The notes: generated by a model from the sequence alone, not told the origin. DNA of 64,000 bases from UBA1181 sp963648205 (GCA_963648205.1 CAVJCT010000065.1:44259-108258); one strand, 5' to 3'; counted from the stretch's first letter, positions 34,474 through 43,247 are shown. Program-made: numbers and translations.

Positions 34474-36003
34474 TTATAGAGGAATATTTCCGTGTTTCTT
34501 AGCAGGATTGCTACGAATTTTCGTGTGAGTCATATCTAATGCTTGAATCAACTTCTCTCTTGTTTGAGATGGAAGAATGATTTCGTCAATGTAACCCAAC
34601 TCTGCAGCACGATAAGGATTTGAGAATTTCTCCTCGTACTCTTTTCTTGCTTTTGCCTTCTCCTCTTCGCTAACCTTCTTGTAGAGAATGTTGACAGCAC
34701 CGTCTTGTCCCATCACTGCGATCTCAGTATCTGGGTATGCAAAGTTGATGTCGGCTCCAGTGTGTTTACTTGACATTACGATGTAAGCTCCTCCGTATGC
34801 TTTACGAGTGATAATCGTAATCTTTGGAACTGTTGCTTCAACGTAAGCGTAAACGATTTTCGCACCGTGACGAATGATTCCTCCGTGCTCTTGTACACGA
34901 CCAGGCATGAATCCTGGAACGTCAACAAATGAAACGATAGGAATACTGAAACAGTCGCAGAAACGAATGAAACGAGCAGCCTTTGTAGAAGCGTCAATGT
35001 CCAAAACTCCGGCTTGAAGTGCAGGTTGGTTGGCTACGATACCAACAACTTTTCCTTCAATTCTTGCAAATCCAACCAAGATGTTCTGAGCAAAATTCTC
35101 TTGAACTTGGAAGAAGTAACTGTTGTCTACGATGCTTTCGATCAACTCCTTCATATCGTATGGCTTGCTGGCATCCTTTGGAATGAAATTGTCCAAATCT
35201 GCGCTATCAGGCTCCATACTTGAAGTGTAAGGTGAACGAGGGGCATCGTCCATATTGTTTGATGGTAAGAATGAGAGCAACTCACGAACCATCATCAATG
35301 TGTCTTCTTCAGTTTCTCCAAGGAAATGAGCAACACCACTCTTCGTGTTGTGTGTCAAAGCACCACCTAAACCTTCCTTGTCGATTTCCTCGTGTGTAAC
35401 TGTTTTTACAACGTCAGGACCTGTAACGAACATGTGACTGTGATCTTTCACCATGAAGATGAAGTCGGTCAATGCAGGAGAGTAGCATGCGCCACCTGCA
35501 CAAGGACCTAAAATCACTGAAATCTGTGGAATTACACCTGATGCAATTGTATTCTGGTAGAAAATATCACCGTAACCTGCCAAACTTGAAACACCCTCTT
35601 GGATTCTTGCTCCTCCAGAATCGTTCAAAGCGATGATTGGAGCACCCATCTTGAGAGCCAATTTTTGAAGTTTCACGATTTTATCAGCGTTGGTGCGGCT
35701 CAATGAACCACCGAACACAGTGAAGTCGTATGCGTAAACATATACCAAACGACCATCAATCTTACCATAACCGCCAACAACACCATCACCAGGATATTGT
35801 TGCTTTTCCAAACCGAAATTATGGCATCGGTGGATTACGAATTTGTCAAGTTCAACAAATGAACCTTTGTCGAGCAAGATGGCAATACGCTCTCTGGCAG
35901 TCAATTTGCCAGCCTGGTGTTGCTTCTCGATACGGACTGGATCACCTGTTTCCGCAAGTTTATTCAGTTCGAAAAACTTGTTCATATTGTTAGACGATTC
36001 CAT
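34474..36003 (-). CDS. Acyl-CoA carboxylase carboxyltransferase subunit (propionyl-CoA type)
   Basis: A 509-residue crotonase-fold carboxyltransferase of the PccB/MmdA family that moves carboxyl from biotin to an acyl-CoA. Conserved blocks: GKLTARERIAILLD, DFTVFGGSLSRTNADK, ALNDSGGARIQEGV with GGA oxyanion site, and GFMPGRVQEHGGIIRHGAK. It is the third gene of an operon with a biotin carboxylase and a biotin carrier, so it works as an ATP-driven carboxylase rather than a decarboxylase pump. Propionyl-CoA to methylmalonyl-CoA is most likely; acetyl-CoA cannot be excluded. Start ATG 36003. Confidence 0.92.
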   Translation of the reverse strand: MESSNNMNKFFELNKLAETGDPVRIEKQHQAGKLTARERIAILLDKGSFVELDKFVIHRCHNFGLEKQQYPGDGVVGGYGKIDGRLVYVYAYDFTVFGGSLSRTNADKIVKLQKLALKMGAPIIALNDSGGARIQEGVSSLAGYGDIFYQNTIASGVIPQISVILGPCAGGACYSPALTDFIFMVKDHSHMFVTGPDVVKTVTHEEIDKEGLGGALTHNTKSGVAHFLGETEEDTLMMVRELLSFLPSNNMDDAPRSPYTSSMEPDSADLDNFIPKDASKPYDMKELIESIVDNSYFFQVQENFAQNILVGFARIEGKVVGIVANQPALQAGVLDIDASTKAARFIRFCDCFSIPIVSFVDVPGFMPGRVQEHGGIIRHGAKIVYAYVEATVPKITIITRKAYGGAYIVMSSKHTGADINFAYPDTEIAVMGQDGAVNILYKKVSEEEKAKARKEYEEKFSNPYRAAELGYIDEIILPSQTREKLIQALDMTHTKIRSNPAKKHGNIPL

Positions 36004-36056
36004 ATATCTTCTGAATTTATTTTCGATCTAATTTCGATCTGTTTTTCTATGACTTA

Positions 36057-36587
36057 TTATTCTTTCGTGCTTTCTTCTGATGAAGGGGCTTCTGCCAACT
36101 CAATCAAAGTTTGGTTGCCGGCTACGTTTTCGCCTTCGCCCACCAAAATCTTTTTTACGATGCAGTCTTCCTTCACCTTGTACTCGCTTTGCATCTTCAT
36201 TGCCTCGATGACAATAGCAGGTTCGCCAGCCTTTACCAAATCGCCCTCTTTCACCATGATGCGAACTACCTTTCCTGGAATAGGAGAGAAGATCTTATCT
36301 TGTTTCTCGCTCGATTTAGCTTTCTTTGCGCCATATTGGTATGGACTAACAATCTCTACTGCGAATGCGTTGAACGCCACACTCACAGTGTATTCTTGAT
36401 TGTTATTGCTGGGTTTCAATTCAGCATTGTAGGAGTGTCCATCTTCGGTGATAATGGAACAAAGTCCATTTTCTGCCATCACGATGTCCAAGTTGTATTT
36501 TTTATCGTCCACCAAAATTTCCACCTTGTTGCCCTCTTGATTGACAACGGAAATTTCTTTTACCTTGTTTCCGATTTTAATCTTCAT
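36057..36587 (-). CDS. Biotin carboxyl carrier protein of the acyl-CoA carboxylase
   Basis: A 176-residue carrier with a C-terminal biotinyl domain (about 85-165): FSPIPGKVVRIMVKEGD, then AGEPAIVIEAMKM with the biotin lysine, then VAGNQTLIEL. The N-terminal half (EISVVNQEGNKVEILVDD) is a small beta domain that probably anchors it to its partner subunits. It lies between the biotin carboxylase (46 bp upstream) and the carboxyltransferase (53 bp downstream). The motif is the standard EAMKM, unlike the EAMKT of oadA in this window. Confidence 0.92.
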   Translation of the reverse strand: MKIKIGNKVKEISVVNQEGNKVEILVDDKKYNLDIVMAENGLCSIITEDGHSYNAELKPSNNNQEYTVSVAFNAFAVEIVSPYQYGAKKAKSSEKQDKIFSPIPGKVVRIMVKEGDLVKAGEPAIVIEAMKMQSEYKVKEDCIVKKILVGEGENVAGNQTLIELAEAPSSEESTKE

Positions 36588-36633
36588 GCTGTATGACTTA
36601 ATTAAAAATTGTTTACTGGTCAGTCTTGGAAAA

Positions 36634-38163
36634 TTATCCCAAACTTCTCATATTATTACGCTTTCCAAACTCTCTCCAACGACTGAGTGGACGATTATCG
36701 TTTGTATTGCATACATTCGGACGTTCCTCGTTGAGCAAGTAGTCGAAATATGCAGCGATGGCAGCAATGTCTTCTACCTTGTGTGTCTCCTCAGAGTCCT
36801 CCTCTAATGTAATATGGTCTAATATCTCTTTATTCTCCTCAAGGAATGCTGTTGTGTAGTGTCCTTTCACGAAATCTGGCACTTCCAAAATCTTACGGAG
36901 GTAAGAAAGATTGGTCTTAGTACCTGTGATTTTGTATTCATACAACACACGACGCATACGCTCGATTGCGTAGGTGCGGTTGGCTGCCCAAACCACCAAT
37001 TTACTCAACATAGAGTCGTAGTAGATTGGAATTTCGTATCCTTCGTAGCAGAAACTATCTACACGAACACCGATACCTGAAGGCTCTGTCATCAACTTGA
37101 TGATACCTGGAGTAGGAGCAAAATTGTTCTCTGCATCCTCAGCGCAGATACGACACTCAATAGCGTGTCCACGTTGATATAAATCTTCTTGCTTGAAACG
37201 CAATGGCTTTCCGTTTGCTACGTTGATTTGCTCTTTTACCAAGTCAACTCCGAGAACCTCCTCTGTGATAGGATGCTCTACCTGCAAACGAGTGTTCATC
37301 TCCAAGAAATAGAAATTTTGTTTCTCGTCGACCATGAACTCGATTGTTCCAGCTCCTTCGTATTTAACCGCCTTAGCCGCGCGAACAGCGATTTCTCCCA
37401 TCTTGTGGCGAGTTTCGTCAGAGATGAATGGAGACGGTGTCTCTTCGATAACTTTCTGGTGTTTACGTTGGATAGAACATTCACGTTCAAACAGGTGAAC
37501 CACATTTCCGTGCTTGTCTGCCAAGACTTGGAACTCGATGTGATGTGGTTTCTCAATCAACTTCTCTATATAGACAGTACCATTTGCGAAAGAAGACTCA
37601 GCTTCTGAAATAGCACCTTCGTATGCGTTTTTGAGTTCGGACAATTCACGAACAATACGGATACCCTTACCACCACCTCCAGCAGAGGCTTTGATCATGA
37701 TAGGGAATCCAATTTCTTGTGCTGTTTTGATTGCGTCTTCGTAAGAATTAAGTGGCTCTTCTGTTCCTGGAACGACAGGAACGCCAGCTGCGATCATCAA
37801 CTTACGAGCAGTGATTTTATCTCCCATTTGGCAGATTGCATCGTGTGGCGCACCAATAAAGATGATACCTTCTTTTTCACAACGCTTTGCAAATTCAGCG
37901 TTCTCCGATAGAAAACCGTAGCCTGGGTGGATAGCGTCGGCATTGAATTTTTTCGCCGCAGCAATAATCTTATCAATGTTCAAATAACTTTCTGACGATT
38001 GGGCTGGACCGATACATACAGCCTCATCTGCAAAAAACACATGTCTCGATGTGCGGTCGGCTTCAGAAAAGATTGCCAATGTCTTAATGCCCATCTCTTT
38101 ACAAGAACGCATTACACGCATCGCAATTTCGCCTCTGTTTGCAACCAGAATTTTAGATATCAT
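36634..38163 (-). CDS. accC: Biotin carboxylase subunit of the acyl-CoA carboxylase
   Basis: A 509-residue ATP-grasp enzyme that carboxylates biotin with bicarbonate and ATP. It begins MISKILVANRGEIAMRVMRS, and has the glycine-rich ATP loop SAGGGGKGIRIVR, VYIEKLIEKPHHIEFQVLAD, and FLEMNTRLQVEHPITEEVLG. It is longer than E. coli AccC (about 450) because of a C-terminal extension, as in the carboxylases of this type. ATG 38163 was chosen over TTG 38169. It heads the operon; a near-perfect promoter lies 180 bp upstream, with a leader holding two short ORFs and a palindrome. Confidence 0.93.
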   Translation of the reverse strand: MISKILVANRGEIAMRVMRSCKEMGIKTLAIFSEADRTSRHVFFADEAVCIGPAQSSESYLNIDKIIAAAKKFNADAIHPGYGFLSENAEFAKRCEKEGIIFIGAPHDAICQMGDKITARKLMIAAGVPVVPGTEEPLNSYEDAIKTAQEIGFPIMIKASAGGGGKGIRIVRELSELKNAYEGAISEAESSFANGTVYIEKLIEKPHHIEFQVLADKHGNVVHLFERECSIQRKHQKVIEETPSPFISDETRHKMGEIAVRAAKAVKYEGAGTIEFMVDEKQNFYFLEMNTRLQVEHPITEEVLGVDLVKEQINVANGKPLRFKQEDLYQRGHAIECRICAEDAENNFAPTPGIIKLMTEPSGIGVRVDSFCYEGYEIPIYYDSMLSKLVVWAANRTYAIERMRRVLYEYKITGTKTNLSYLRKILEVPDFVKGHYTTAFLEENKEILDHITLEEDSEETHKVEDIAAIAAYFDYLLNEERPNVCNTNDNRPLSRWREFGKRNNMRSLG

Positions 38164-38275
38164 ACACAAAACAATTTTTCAGTTCAACGCTGTCGCTCAC
38201 TTTCGTAAATGGTTCTTTTTCTGTCTTTTCCATTTATTCAACGGTCGCGCTCTCTTTGCGTTTCCCCTTCGATTT

Positions 38276-38290
38276 TCAACCTTAGGTTGA
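38276..38290. promoter_or_regulatory. Perfect palindrome in the accC leader
   Basis: TCAACC-TTA-GGTTGA, 6-bp arms. It lies about 50 bp downstream of the predicted accC transcription start and may be a repressor site or a small RNA hairpin. Confidence 0.4.
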
Positions 38291-38340
38291 CTAATTTAAC
38301 CTGCGCCTCGGCTCCGTTTTCATCTTCACCTTAGCAACTG

Positions 38341-38348
38341 CAAAGATA
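38341..38348 (-). promoter_or_regulatory. Promoter of the acyl-CoA carboxylase operon
   Basis: Minus-strand TATCTTTG is a full -7 match, and a TTG (plus 38369-38371) lies 20 bp upstream of it, the standard -33 distance. It implies a leader of about 170 nt before accC. Confidence 0.7.
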
Positions 38349-38504
38349 TATTTGTTTTTTCATTTGTACAACAGTGAACTTCTTAATCTTAAAAAAAGTA
38401 AAATATATGTTGTAAAACACTATAATTCAATAGGTTTCTACCTGTTTTTTGCTCTGTTTTAGTTAATTTTTCTTATTTCAATGTTCTTTAATTCCCTAAT
38501 ATTT

Positions 38505-38512
38505 TACCTTTG
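38505..38512 (+). promoter_or_regulatory. -7 promoter box for the PrdX gene
   Basis: TACCTTTG, 22 bp before the ATG at 38535. Confidence 0.6.
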
Positions 38513-38534
38513 TAGTTGCTGAAATTAAATTGAA

Positions 38535-39065
38535 ATGAGTGAAATGTCGAGAGAGGAAATTGTCCTTACTTATTTGAGGAAACATAATATCCCATTTTCA
38601 AATTATAATCATCCTGAGGGAAAAACTATTGAGGAGGCTAAACGTTGGTGGAAAGATGACGGAAGCGTCCACTGTAAGAATCTTTTCTTTCGAAACCATA
38701 AGGGTGATAAGCATTATTTAGTCTGTTTCGACTGCGACCATGATTTGGATATTCATGATTTGGAGCATCGGTTGAAGGAGTCGCTCGTGTCGAAAGGTCT
38801 TCCTTCCTGCGGTAAGTTGTCGTTTGCTTCTCCTGAACGAATGATGCGTTATTTGGGACTTGAACCAGGCAGTGTTTCACCTTTCGGACTGATCAACGAT
38901 GTGGAACATCATGTGCATCTCTTCTTGGATGAAAATTTGAAAAAGGCTGAAACGCTCTCTTTTCATCCAAACGATTGTAGAGGTACTGTTGTTATAACTC
39001 GTGAGAATTTTGAGAAATATCTTTCTGAAGTCGGTAATTCATACGAATATATACCGCTTTATTGA
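38535..39065 (+). CDS. Prolyl-tRNA-synthetase-associated editing domain protein (ProXp/PrdX type)
   Basis: A 176-residue stand-alone YbaK/ProRS-insertion domain protein. The family removes wrongly attached amino acids, typically Ala, from tRNA-Pro. Typical features are the N-terminal VLTYLRKHNIPFSNYNHPE, KNLFFRNHKGDKHYLVC with the conserved Lys, and GLEPGSVSPFGLIND. It is a single gene with its own promoter and terminator. Substrate specificity (Ala-tRNA-Pro or another) is inferred from the family. Confidence 0.88.
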   Translation: MSEMSREEIVLTYLRKHNIPFSNYNHPEGKTIEEAKRWWKDDGSVHCKNLFFRNHKGDKHYLVCFDCDHDLDIHDLEHRLKESLVSKGLPSCGKLSFASPERMMRYLGLEPGSVSPFGLINDVEHHVHLFLDENLKKAETLSFHPNDCRGTVVITRENFEKYLSEVGNSYEYIPLY

Positions 39066-39085
39066 TTTTTATATACACAAAAAAG

Positions 39086-39126
39086 AAGAGCAAGTAAGTC
39101 TTGAAACCTACTTGCTCTTTTTATTT
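39086..39126. terminator. Terminator between the PrdX gene and a convergent unknown gene
   Basis: Stem AAGAGCAAGTA / TACTTGCTCTT with T-run TTTTTATTTT on the plus strand; the A-run on the left makes it usable in both directions. Confidence 0.85.
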
Positions 39127-39138
39127 TGAAATCATCTC

Positions 39139-39666
39139 TTATTCACTCTTTACAAGGTGGTAGCCCATTGCTTTGAGTTGAACGTAGCAACCCATCAAAT
39201 AGAGTTCGTGAAGACAGTTGACGTAGGCGTTGAATGCCTCGGGTGTGCTGGGTTGAATCTTCTCTCTTCTCAAATTGCTTAGCGTGCGGGCTGCACATTC
39301 ACCGACGATATTTTCAATGTCTTTTCTTTCATCTTTTGAAAGAGAAAGTACCTCTTCTAATACATATTCGTCTAAATGGTCATAACCTCGCTCGTCGCGG
39401 ATGCTTTCGTAGAGATTGTCGATGTCGTTATAGTCAGTCCAGTTTTCATCCCAAAACTTACCGATTGCCATGCCAATGTACATCATCCAACCTAATGAGG
39501 CAGTGGGGTAGTTGGCAAATTCGCGAACTCCATCTGGCAAATATTCTTCGCATATCTCAGTCCACTTCCCTTCGACATCTGGACAAGTGGGCAACATCTC
39601 GTCAACCAATTGTTCCATGCGAAGATATTCGTATAAATCTTGATGAATACGTTCTTGAAAATTCAT
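39139..39666 (-). CDS. Conserved-looking protein of unknown function
   Basis: A 175-residue soluble, acidic, mostly helical protein; no signal peptide and no motif I know. Notable are the many acidic and Trp residues (KFWDENWTDYNDIDNLYESI, about 90-109) and a C-terminal helical region with MGCYVQLKAMGY. It is located after pepD, 65 bp away, on the same strand, with a long inverted repeat in the gap. A cytosolic role is all that can be inferred. Confidence 0.75.
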   Translation of the reverse strand: MNFQERIHQDLYEYLRMEQLVDEMLPTCPDVEGKWTEICEEYLPDGVREFANYPTASLGWMMYIGMAIGKFWDENWTDYNDIDNLYESIRDERGYDHLDEYVLEEVLSLSKDERKDIENIVGECAARTLSNLRREKIQPSTPEAFNAYVNCLHELYLMGCYVQLKAMGYHLVKSE

Positions 39667-39680
39667 ATTGTTAAATATTA

Positions 39681-39716
39681 CTCCACAGAATTAGTTTTTA
39701 TTTCTATTCTGTGGAG
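39681..39716. other. Inverted repeat between pepD and the gene at 39139
   Basis: A perfect 11-bp inverted repeat CTCCACAGAAT / ATTCTGTGGAG with a 14-base T-rich loop. There is only weak T content after it on the minus strand, so it may be a terminator of pepD with read-through, or a processing hairpin. Confidence 0.5.
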
Positions 39717-39731
39717 GATTATGAAAATTTT

Positions 39732-41186
39732 TTACTTCAAACTTTCCAAGGTCAAAACGACATGCTTCCAAAAACGAGCGACACTGGAAATGCGGCATTT
39801 CTCGGCAGGTGAGTGGTTGTCGAAAATATCTGGACCGATAGAAATCATATCCAAATTTGGATTCTTATCAAGGAACAGTCCGCACTCAAGTCCGGCGTGA
39901 ATAGCACCTACGGTTGGCTTCTCAGGGAAGAGGGCTGTAAATGCATCAACGACGACGTTTTTGATTTTGGAGTTCATGTTTGGCTTCCATCCTGGATAAC
40001 CGTCGCTGTGAGTTATCTTGTCTGCTTTGGCAAGGGCAAACACGGCTTCGACACGGTCTTTAATCTCGTGTTTCTTGCTTTCCGTCGAACTACGTTGGCT
40101 GGTAGAAACGAGCAAAGTATTGTCGTCTGGCATTTTTACGGCTGCCAAATTTGTAGAAGTTTCAGGCAATCCTTCGATTTCACGACTCATACCCATCACC
40201 CCATGAGGACAAGCAAAAAGTGCGTCGATAATCGCATCTCCTTGGCTCTTATTGATAGGGTCAATCTTTTCAGAACTTGATTCTAACAAAATCTCAATCG
40301 TTTTCTCGTTCGGATACTCATTCTCTATGGTCGTTGTGTAAACATTCAAATCGACACGAAGATCTTCCTTCTTATTAAAAGGAACGAGAATGAAAGCAGA
40401 AGCCTCGCGTGGAATCGCATTGTGAAGATTTCCTCCGATGATTTTTTGAAGATAAACAGGGTACTTTTTGTTTTGCATCCACAAGAAACGGCTCAAAATC
40501 TTCAAGGCGTTGCCTCTATCCTTATTAATGTCTTCGCCAGAGTGACCTCCCATCAATCCCTTCACTTGAATATGGAAAGGAAGATAATTGTTGGGGGTTG
40601 CCTCTCTTTTGAGGTTGAAAGTTGCGATTGTGTCGATACCGCCTGCACATCCGATGCAGAACTGACCATCATCTTCAGAGTCTAAATTGAGAAGCATTGG
40701 AGCGGAGAGCCACTCTTTTGATACATGCTGAGCACCCGTCAATCCACGTTCCTCGTCAACAGTGATGATACAATCCAATGCAGGATGTTTGAGTGAATCA
40801 TCTGCTAAAACAGCAAGAATGGCAGCGACACCGATACCGTCGTCAGCACCGAGTGTAGTTCCGTTTGCTTTCACCCAGTCGCCATCTATGACAGTTTGAA
40901 TAGGGTCGTTGTCGAAATCATGAACAGTGCCTGCGTTTTTCTCGCAAACCATATCCATGTGGGCTTGGAGGATGAGGGCAGGGGCGTTCTCATAGCCAGG
41001 AGAGGCAGGTTTGCGAAGCAGAACATTTCCGACCTCGTCCGCTTTAGATTCCAAATTATGATTCTTGCCAAAATCGAGCAAGTAGTTTCTGATTTTCTCT
41101 TCCTTTCCTGAAGGATGAGGTATATTGCACACTTCGTTAAAGTAGTGCCAAATAGCCTGAGGCTGTAGATCCAATATTGTTTGCAT
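39732..41186 (-). CDS. pepD: Aminoacyl-histidine dipeptidase (cytosol nonspecific dipeptidase)
   Basis: A 484-residue M20 metallopeptidase cleaving dipeptides such as Xaa-His. Metal-site motifs are LQAHMDMVCE (His and Asp), LGADDGIGVA (bridging Asp), and DEERGLTGA (catalytic and metal Glu); the lid domain lies between about residues 200 and 390. The GGHSGEDINKDRGNA block is typical of PepD. The length fits the family. A TATCTTCG box on the minus strand (41215-41208) lies 22 bp before the ATG. Confidence 0.95.
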   Translation of the reverse strand: MQTILDLQPQAIWHYFNEVCNIPHPSGKEEKIRNYLLDFGKNHNLESKADEVGNVLLRKPASPGYENAPALILQAHMDMVCEKNAGTVHDFDNDPIQTVIDGDWVKANGTTLGADDGIGVAAILAVLADDSLKHPALDCIITVDEERGLTGAQHVSKEWLSAPMLLNLDSEDDGQFCIGCAGGIDTIATFNLKREATPNNYLPFHIQVKGLMGGHSGEDINKDRGNALKILSRFLWMQNKKYPVYLQKIIGGNLHNAIPREASAFILVPFNKKEDLRVDLNVYTTTIENEYPNEKTIEILLESSSEKIDPINKSQGDAIIDALFACPHGVMGMSREIEGLPETSTNLAAVKMPDDNTLLVSTSQRSSTESKKHEIKDRVEAVFALAKADKITHSDGYPGWKPNMNSKIKNVVVDAFTALFPEKPTVGAIHAGLECGLFLDKNPNLDMISIGPDIFDNHSPAEKCRISSVARFWKHVVLTLESLK

Positions 41187-41330
41187 ACCTTATATATAAT
41201 GTTAGAGCGAAGATAATAATAAAAGCGGAAAGACGTGAAATAAAAACTCTAAATGATTTGGAGAAGAAAAATAAAAAACGAGGATGACCAAAACAAATGT
41301 TAGAAGATGTGAATAATTCAAAAATAATTA

Positions 41331-41338
41331 TAACTTTG
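41331..41338 (+). promoter_or_regulatory. -7 promoter box upstream of the DASS transporter
   Basis: TAACTTTG, a full match. It lies 276 bp upstream of the transporter ATG and is the only full match in the 428-bp intergenic region; it would give a long structured leader or a separate small RNA. Confidence 0.6.
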
Positions 41339-41340
41339 TG

Positions 41341-41521
41341 TTCGAGTTACAAAAATTGTGGCTGGCTATTTGTCTCGAAATGCCTTTTTACTAATACCAT
41401 GAGACACTCAGTTAGTCCTTTAAATTTTGTTACTTAACGAGTGAGTTTAGAAATCGTATAGTCGGTAATGGTTCATTATCGGCTTTTTGTAGCGGTTCTA
41501 TTATCGGTTTTTCCGATAATG
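41341..41521 (+). promoter_or_regulatory. Structured leader or small RNA with mutually exclusive hairpins
   Basis: This transcribed-looking region starts just after a promoter box. Near its start, TTCGAG (41341) and CTCGAA (41374) can pair; a second hairpin pairs ACTC(A)GTTA with TAACGAGT. Then arm A (41461-41470) pairs with arm B (41474-41483) in a 10-bp stem followed by TTTTT, an intrinsic terminator. Arm C (41500-41507) pairs with arm D (41513-41520) over a TTTTT loop. Arm B can instead pair with D over 9 perfect bases (41474-41482 with 41513-41521), which would break the terminator. This layout is typical of attenuation; a small RNA ending at 41488 is the alternative. I know no named family for it. 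Confidence 0.45.
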
Positions 41522-41614
41522 GTGTTCTCGATTTGCGAAGATAAGAACTACATTATTATACGTTATTCTGCTTATTCATATTGAAAAGTCAATGGATTGT
41601 TTAATATTTTAAAT

Positions 41615-43066
41615 ATGAGTCAAAAAAAATTAATTGGTTTTGCGGTAGCGATACTGCTGACTGCTATTGTTTGGTTATTACCTGACGCAGCGTTTCATGT
41701 GGATGGTTTGACTACGATTGAGCACCGCTTGATTGCGATTTTTGTATTTGCAGCGGTGATGTGGATTACAGAACCAATTCCTATTTGGGGAACGTCTGTA
41801 TTAATTATGGTATTGATGCTGTTGACGACCTCGAACAGTATGTTGGGATTTCTCAATCACGAGGGTGTCGGAGCAACTTTGAAGTATAAGGATATTATGG
41901 CTGCCTTTGCCGATCCGACGATTATGCTCTTCATGGGTGGTTTCGTTTTGGCGATTGGCGCGACTAAAGTAAAGTTGGATGCAACTTTGGCAAGAGCGAT
42001 TATCAAGCCTTTTGGATCAAAGCCTAAGTATGTGATGCTTGGATTTATCTCGGTTACAGCATTGCTTTCTATGTTTATGAGTAATACTGCAACGGCTGCG
42101 ATGATGATCGCAATCTTGTCGCCTGTGTTGGCTGCTATTCCTGAGTCTGATAATAAGGGTAGAGTAGGATTGGCTTTGGCAATTCCTATCGCTGCAAATA
42201 TTGGTGGTATCGGTTCACCAATCGGTACACCTCCAAATGTTGTCGCAGCAGGTTGGTTGGAGAAAATTGGTGTTGAAATTGGTTTCGGTCAGTGGATGGC
42301 GTTGATGGTGCCAGTGGCAGTCATTATTCTTTTCTTCTCTTGGTTGATGCTTACACACTTCTTCCCATCTCAACAAGAGAGTATTGACGTGCAGATTGAA
42401 GGCGAGGTTGATAAGAGTCCTAAAGCAATAATTGTTTACGTTACCTTTGCTGTAACAGTTTTCTTGTGGGTGTTCGGAAAGGCTTTGTTAGGCATCAATA
42501 CCTACGTTGTCGCATTGATTCCGTTTGCGGTGTTCTGTATGACAGGAATTTTTGGAAAGAAAGACTTTGCATTGATTGACTGGGATGTGCTTTGGTTGGT
42601 AGCCGGAGGTTTCGCGTTAGGTGTAGGTTTGGAAGGTAAAATTGCCGTCGACGCTGCAACTGGTGAGGCAATCACAATGTCTAAACATATTGTATCTTCA
42701 ATTCCATTCGATAGTTGGCCAGTGATGGCTGTTATCATCGGTTCAGGAATCTTGTGTATTTTAATGTCAACATTTATGTCTCACTCCGCAACAGCTGCTT
42801 TGTTGATTCCTATCTTCGTAGCAGTTGCACAAGGTATGGAGGCAGAGTTGGCACCATTTGGTGGCGCAACCACTTTGATCGTAGGTTTGGCACTCTCAGC
42901 ATCATTTGCTATGTGTTTGCCTATCTCTACACCACCAAATGCGATTGCATACTCAAAAGGTTTCATCAAATTGAAATACATGGCTTTGACAGGTTTGTTC
43001 GTAGGCGTTTTGAGTCTTGTTGTTGGATATGCTGCATTATTTGCATTTGGAAGTTTCTTACATTAA
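41615..43066 (+). CDS. DASS/SLC13 family sodium:anion (dicarboxylate) transporter
   Basis: A 483-residue membrane transporter of the divalent anion:sodium symporter family, which moves succinate, malate, citrate or sulfate with Na+. The two SNT-type motifs are clear: SMFMSNTATAAMM in the first half and LMSTFMSHSATAALLIP in the second; the region GSPIGTPPNVVAAG and LPISTPPNAIAYSKG form the repeated TPPN hairpins. The length and about 11-12 helices are normal. ATG 41615 was chosen over TTG 41597. Its unusual leader suggests control after transcription start. A dicarboxylate substrate is likely but not proved. Confidence 0.9.
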   Translation: MSQKKLIGFAVAILLTAIVWLLPDAAFHVDGLTTIEHRLIAIFVFAAVMWITEPIPIWGTSVLIMVLMLLTTSNSMLGFLNHEGVGATLKYKDIMAAFADPTIMLFMGGFVLAIGATKVKLDATLARAIIKPFGSKPKYVMLGFISVTALLSMFMSNTATAAMMIAILSPVLAAIPESDNKGRVGLALAIPIAANIGGIGSPIGTPPNVVAAGWLEKIGVEIGFGQWMALMVPVAVIILFFSWLMLTHFFPSQQESIDVQIEGEVDKSPKAIIVYVTFAVTVFLWVFGKALLGINTYVVALIPFAVFCMTGIFGKKDFALIDWDVLWLVAGGFALGVGLEGKIAVDAATGEAITMSKHIVSSIPFDSWPVMAVIIGSGILCILMSTFMSHSATAALLIPIFVAVAQGMEAELAPFGGATTLIVGLALSASFAMCLPISTPPNAIAYSKGFIKLKYMALTGLFVGVLSLVVGYAALFAFGSFLH

Positions 43067-43125
43067 TAAATAATGTAGAGTCTGTGAAGTAAATTGTTTT
43101 TAAGTTGTTATAATTTGTTCGTGGT

Positions 43126-43159
43126 AAACGGGGGGCTGTTGGAAGATAGACTCCCGTTT
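43126..43159 (+). terminator. Weak hairpin after the transporter gene
   Basis: A 12-bp imperfect stem AAACGGGGGGCT / AGACTCCCGTTT with a 10-base loop and no T-run after it. It may be a weak or factor-assisted terminator. Confidence 0.4.
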
Positions 43160-43197
43160 GCTATGTAAAATCTGAATCAAAACTTGAAAAAATTAAA

Positions 43198-43219
43198 TCT
43201 TCAAAATGTCTTCAAAATG
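43198..43219. repeat. Tandem 11-bp direct repeat upstream of the DcaP-like gene
   Basis: TCTTCAAAATG occurs twice without a gap (43198-43208 and 43209-43219), ending 28 bp before the -7 box. The position, just upstream of the expected -33, suits an activator site. Confidence 0.5.
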
Positions 43220-43247
43220 TTCTCAATTTTTCTACAATATTAATGTC

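Larger units (their letters stand above)
38164..38534. other. Divergent region between accC and the PrdX gene
   Basis: A 371-bp intergenic region. On the minus strand it carries the accC promoter (38348-38341) and a leader of about 170 nt with candidate short ORFs at 38323-38291 and 38233-38153 and a perfect palindrome TCAACC-TTA-GGTTGA at 38276-38290. On the plus strand it carries the PrdX promoter box at 38505. The rest is AT-rich with no further structure visible. Confidence 0.5.

Noticed and set aside
37189..37608. 139-codon open frame opposite accC
   Set aside because: It mirrors conserved ATP-grasp sequence of accC and shows no independent signal.
41187..41340. Known riboswitch or SRP/6S RNA in the pepD-DASS gap
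   Set aside because: I could not find the conserved core of SRP RNA or of a familiar riboswitch; only the hairpins from 41341 onward are supported.
43198..43219. Direct repeat as the start of a CRISPR array
   Set aside because: Only two 11-bp copies with no spacer and no cas gene.
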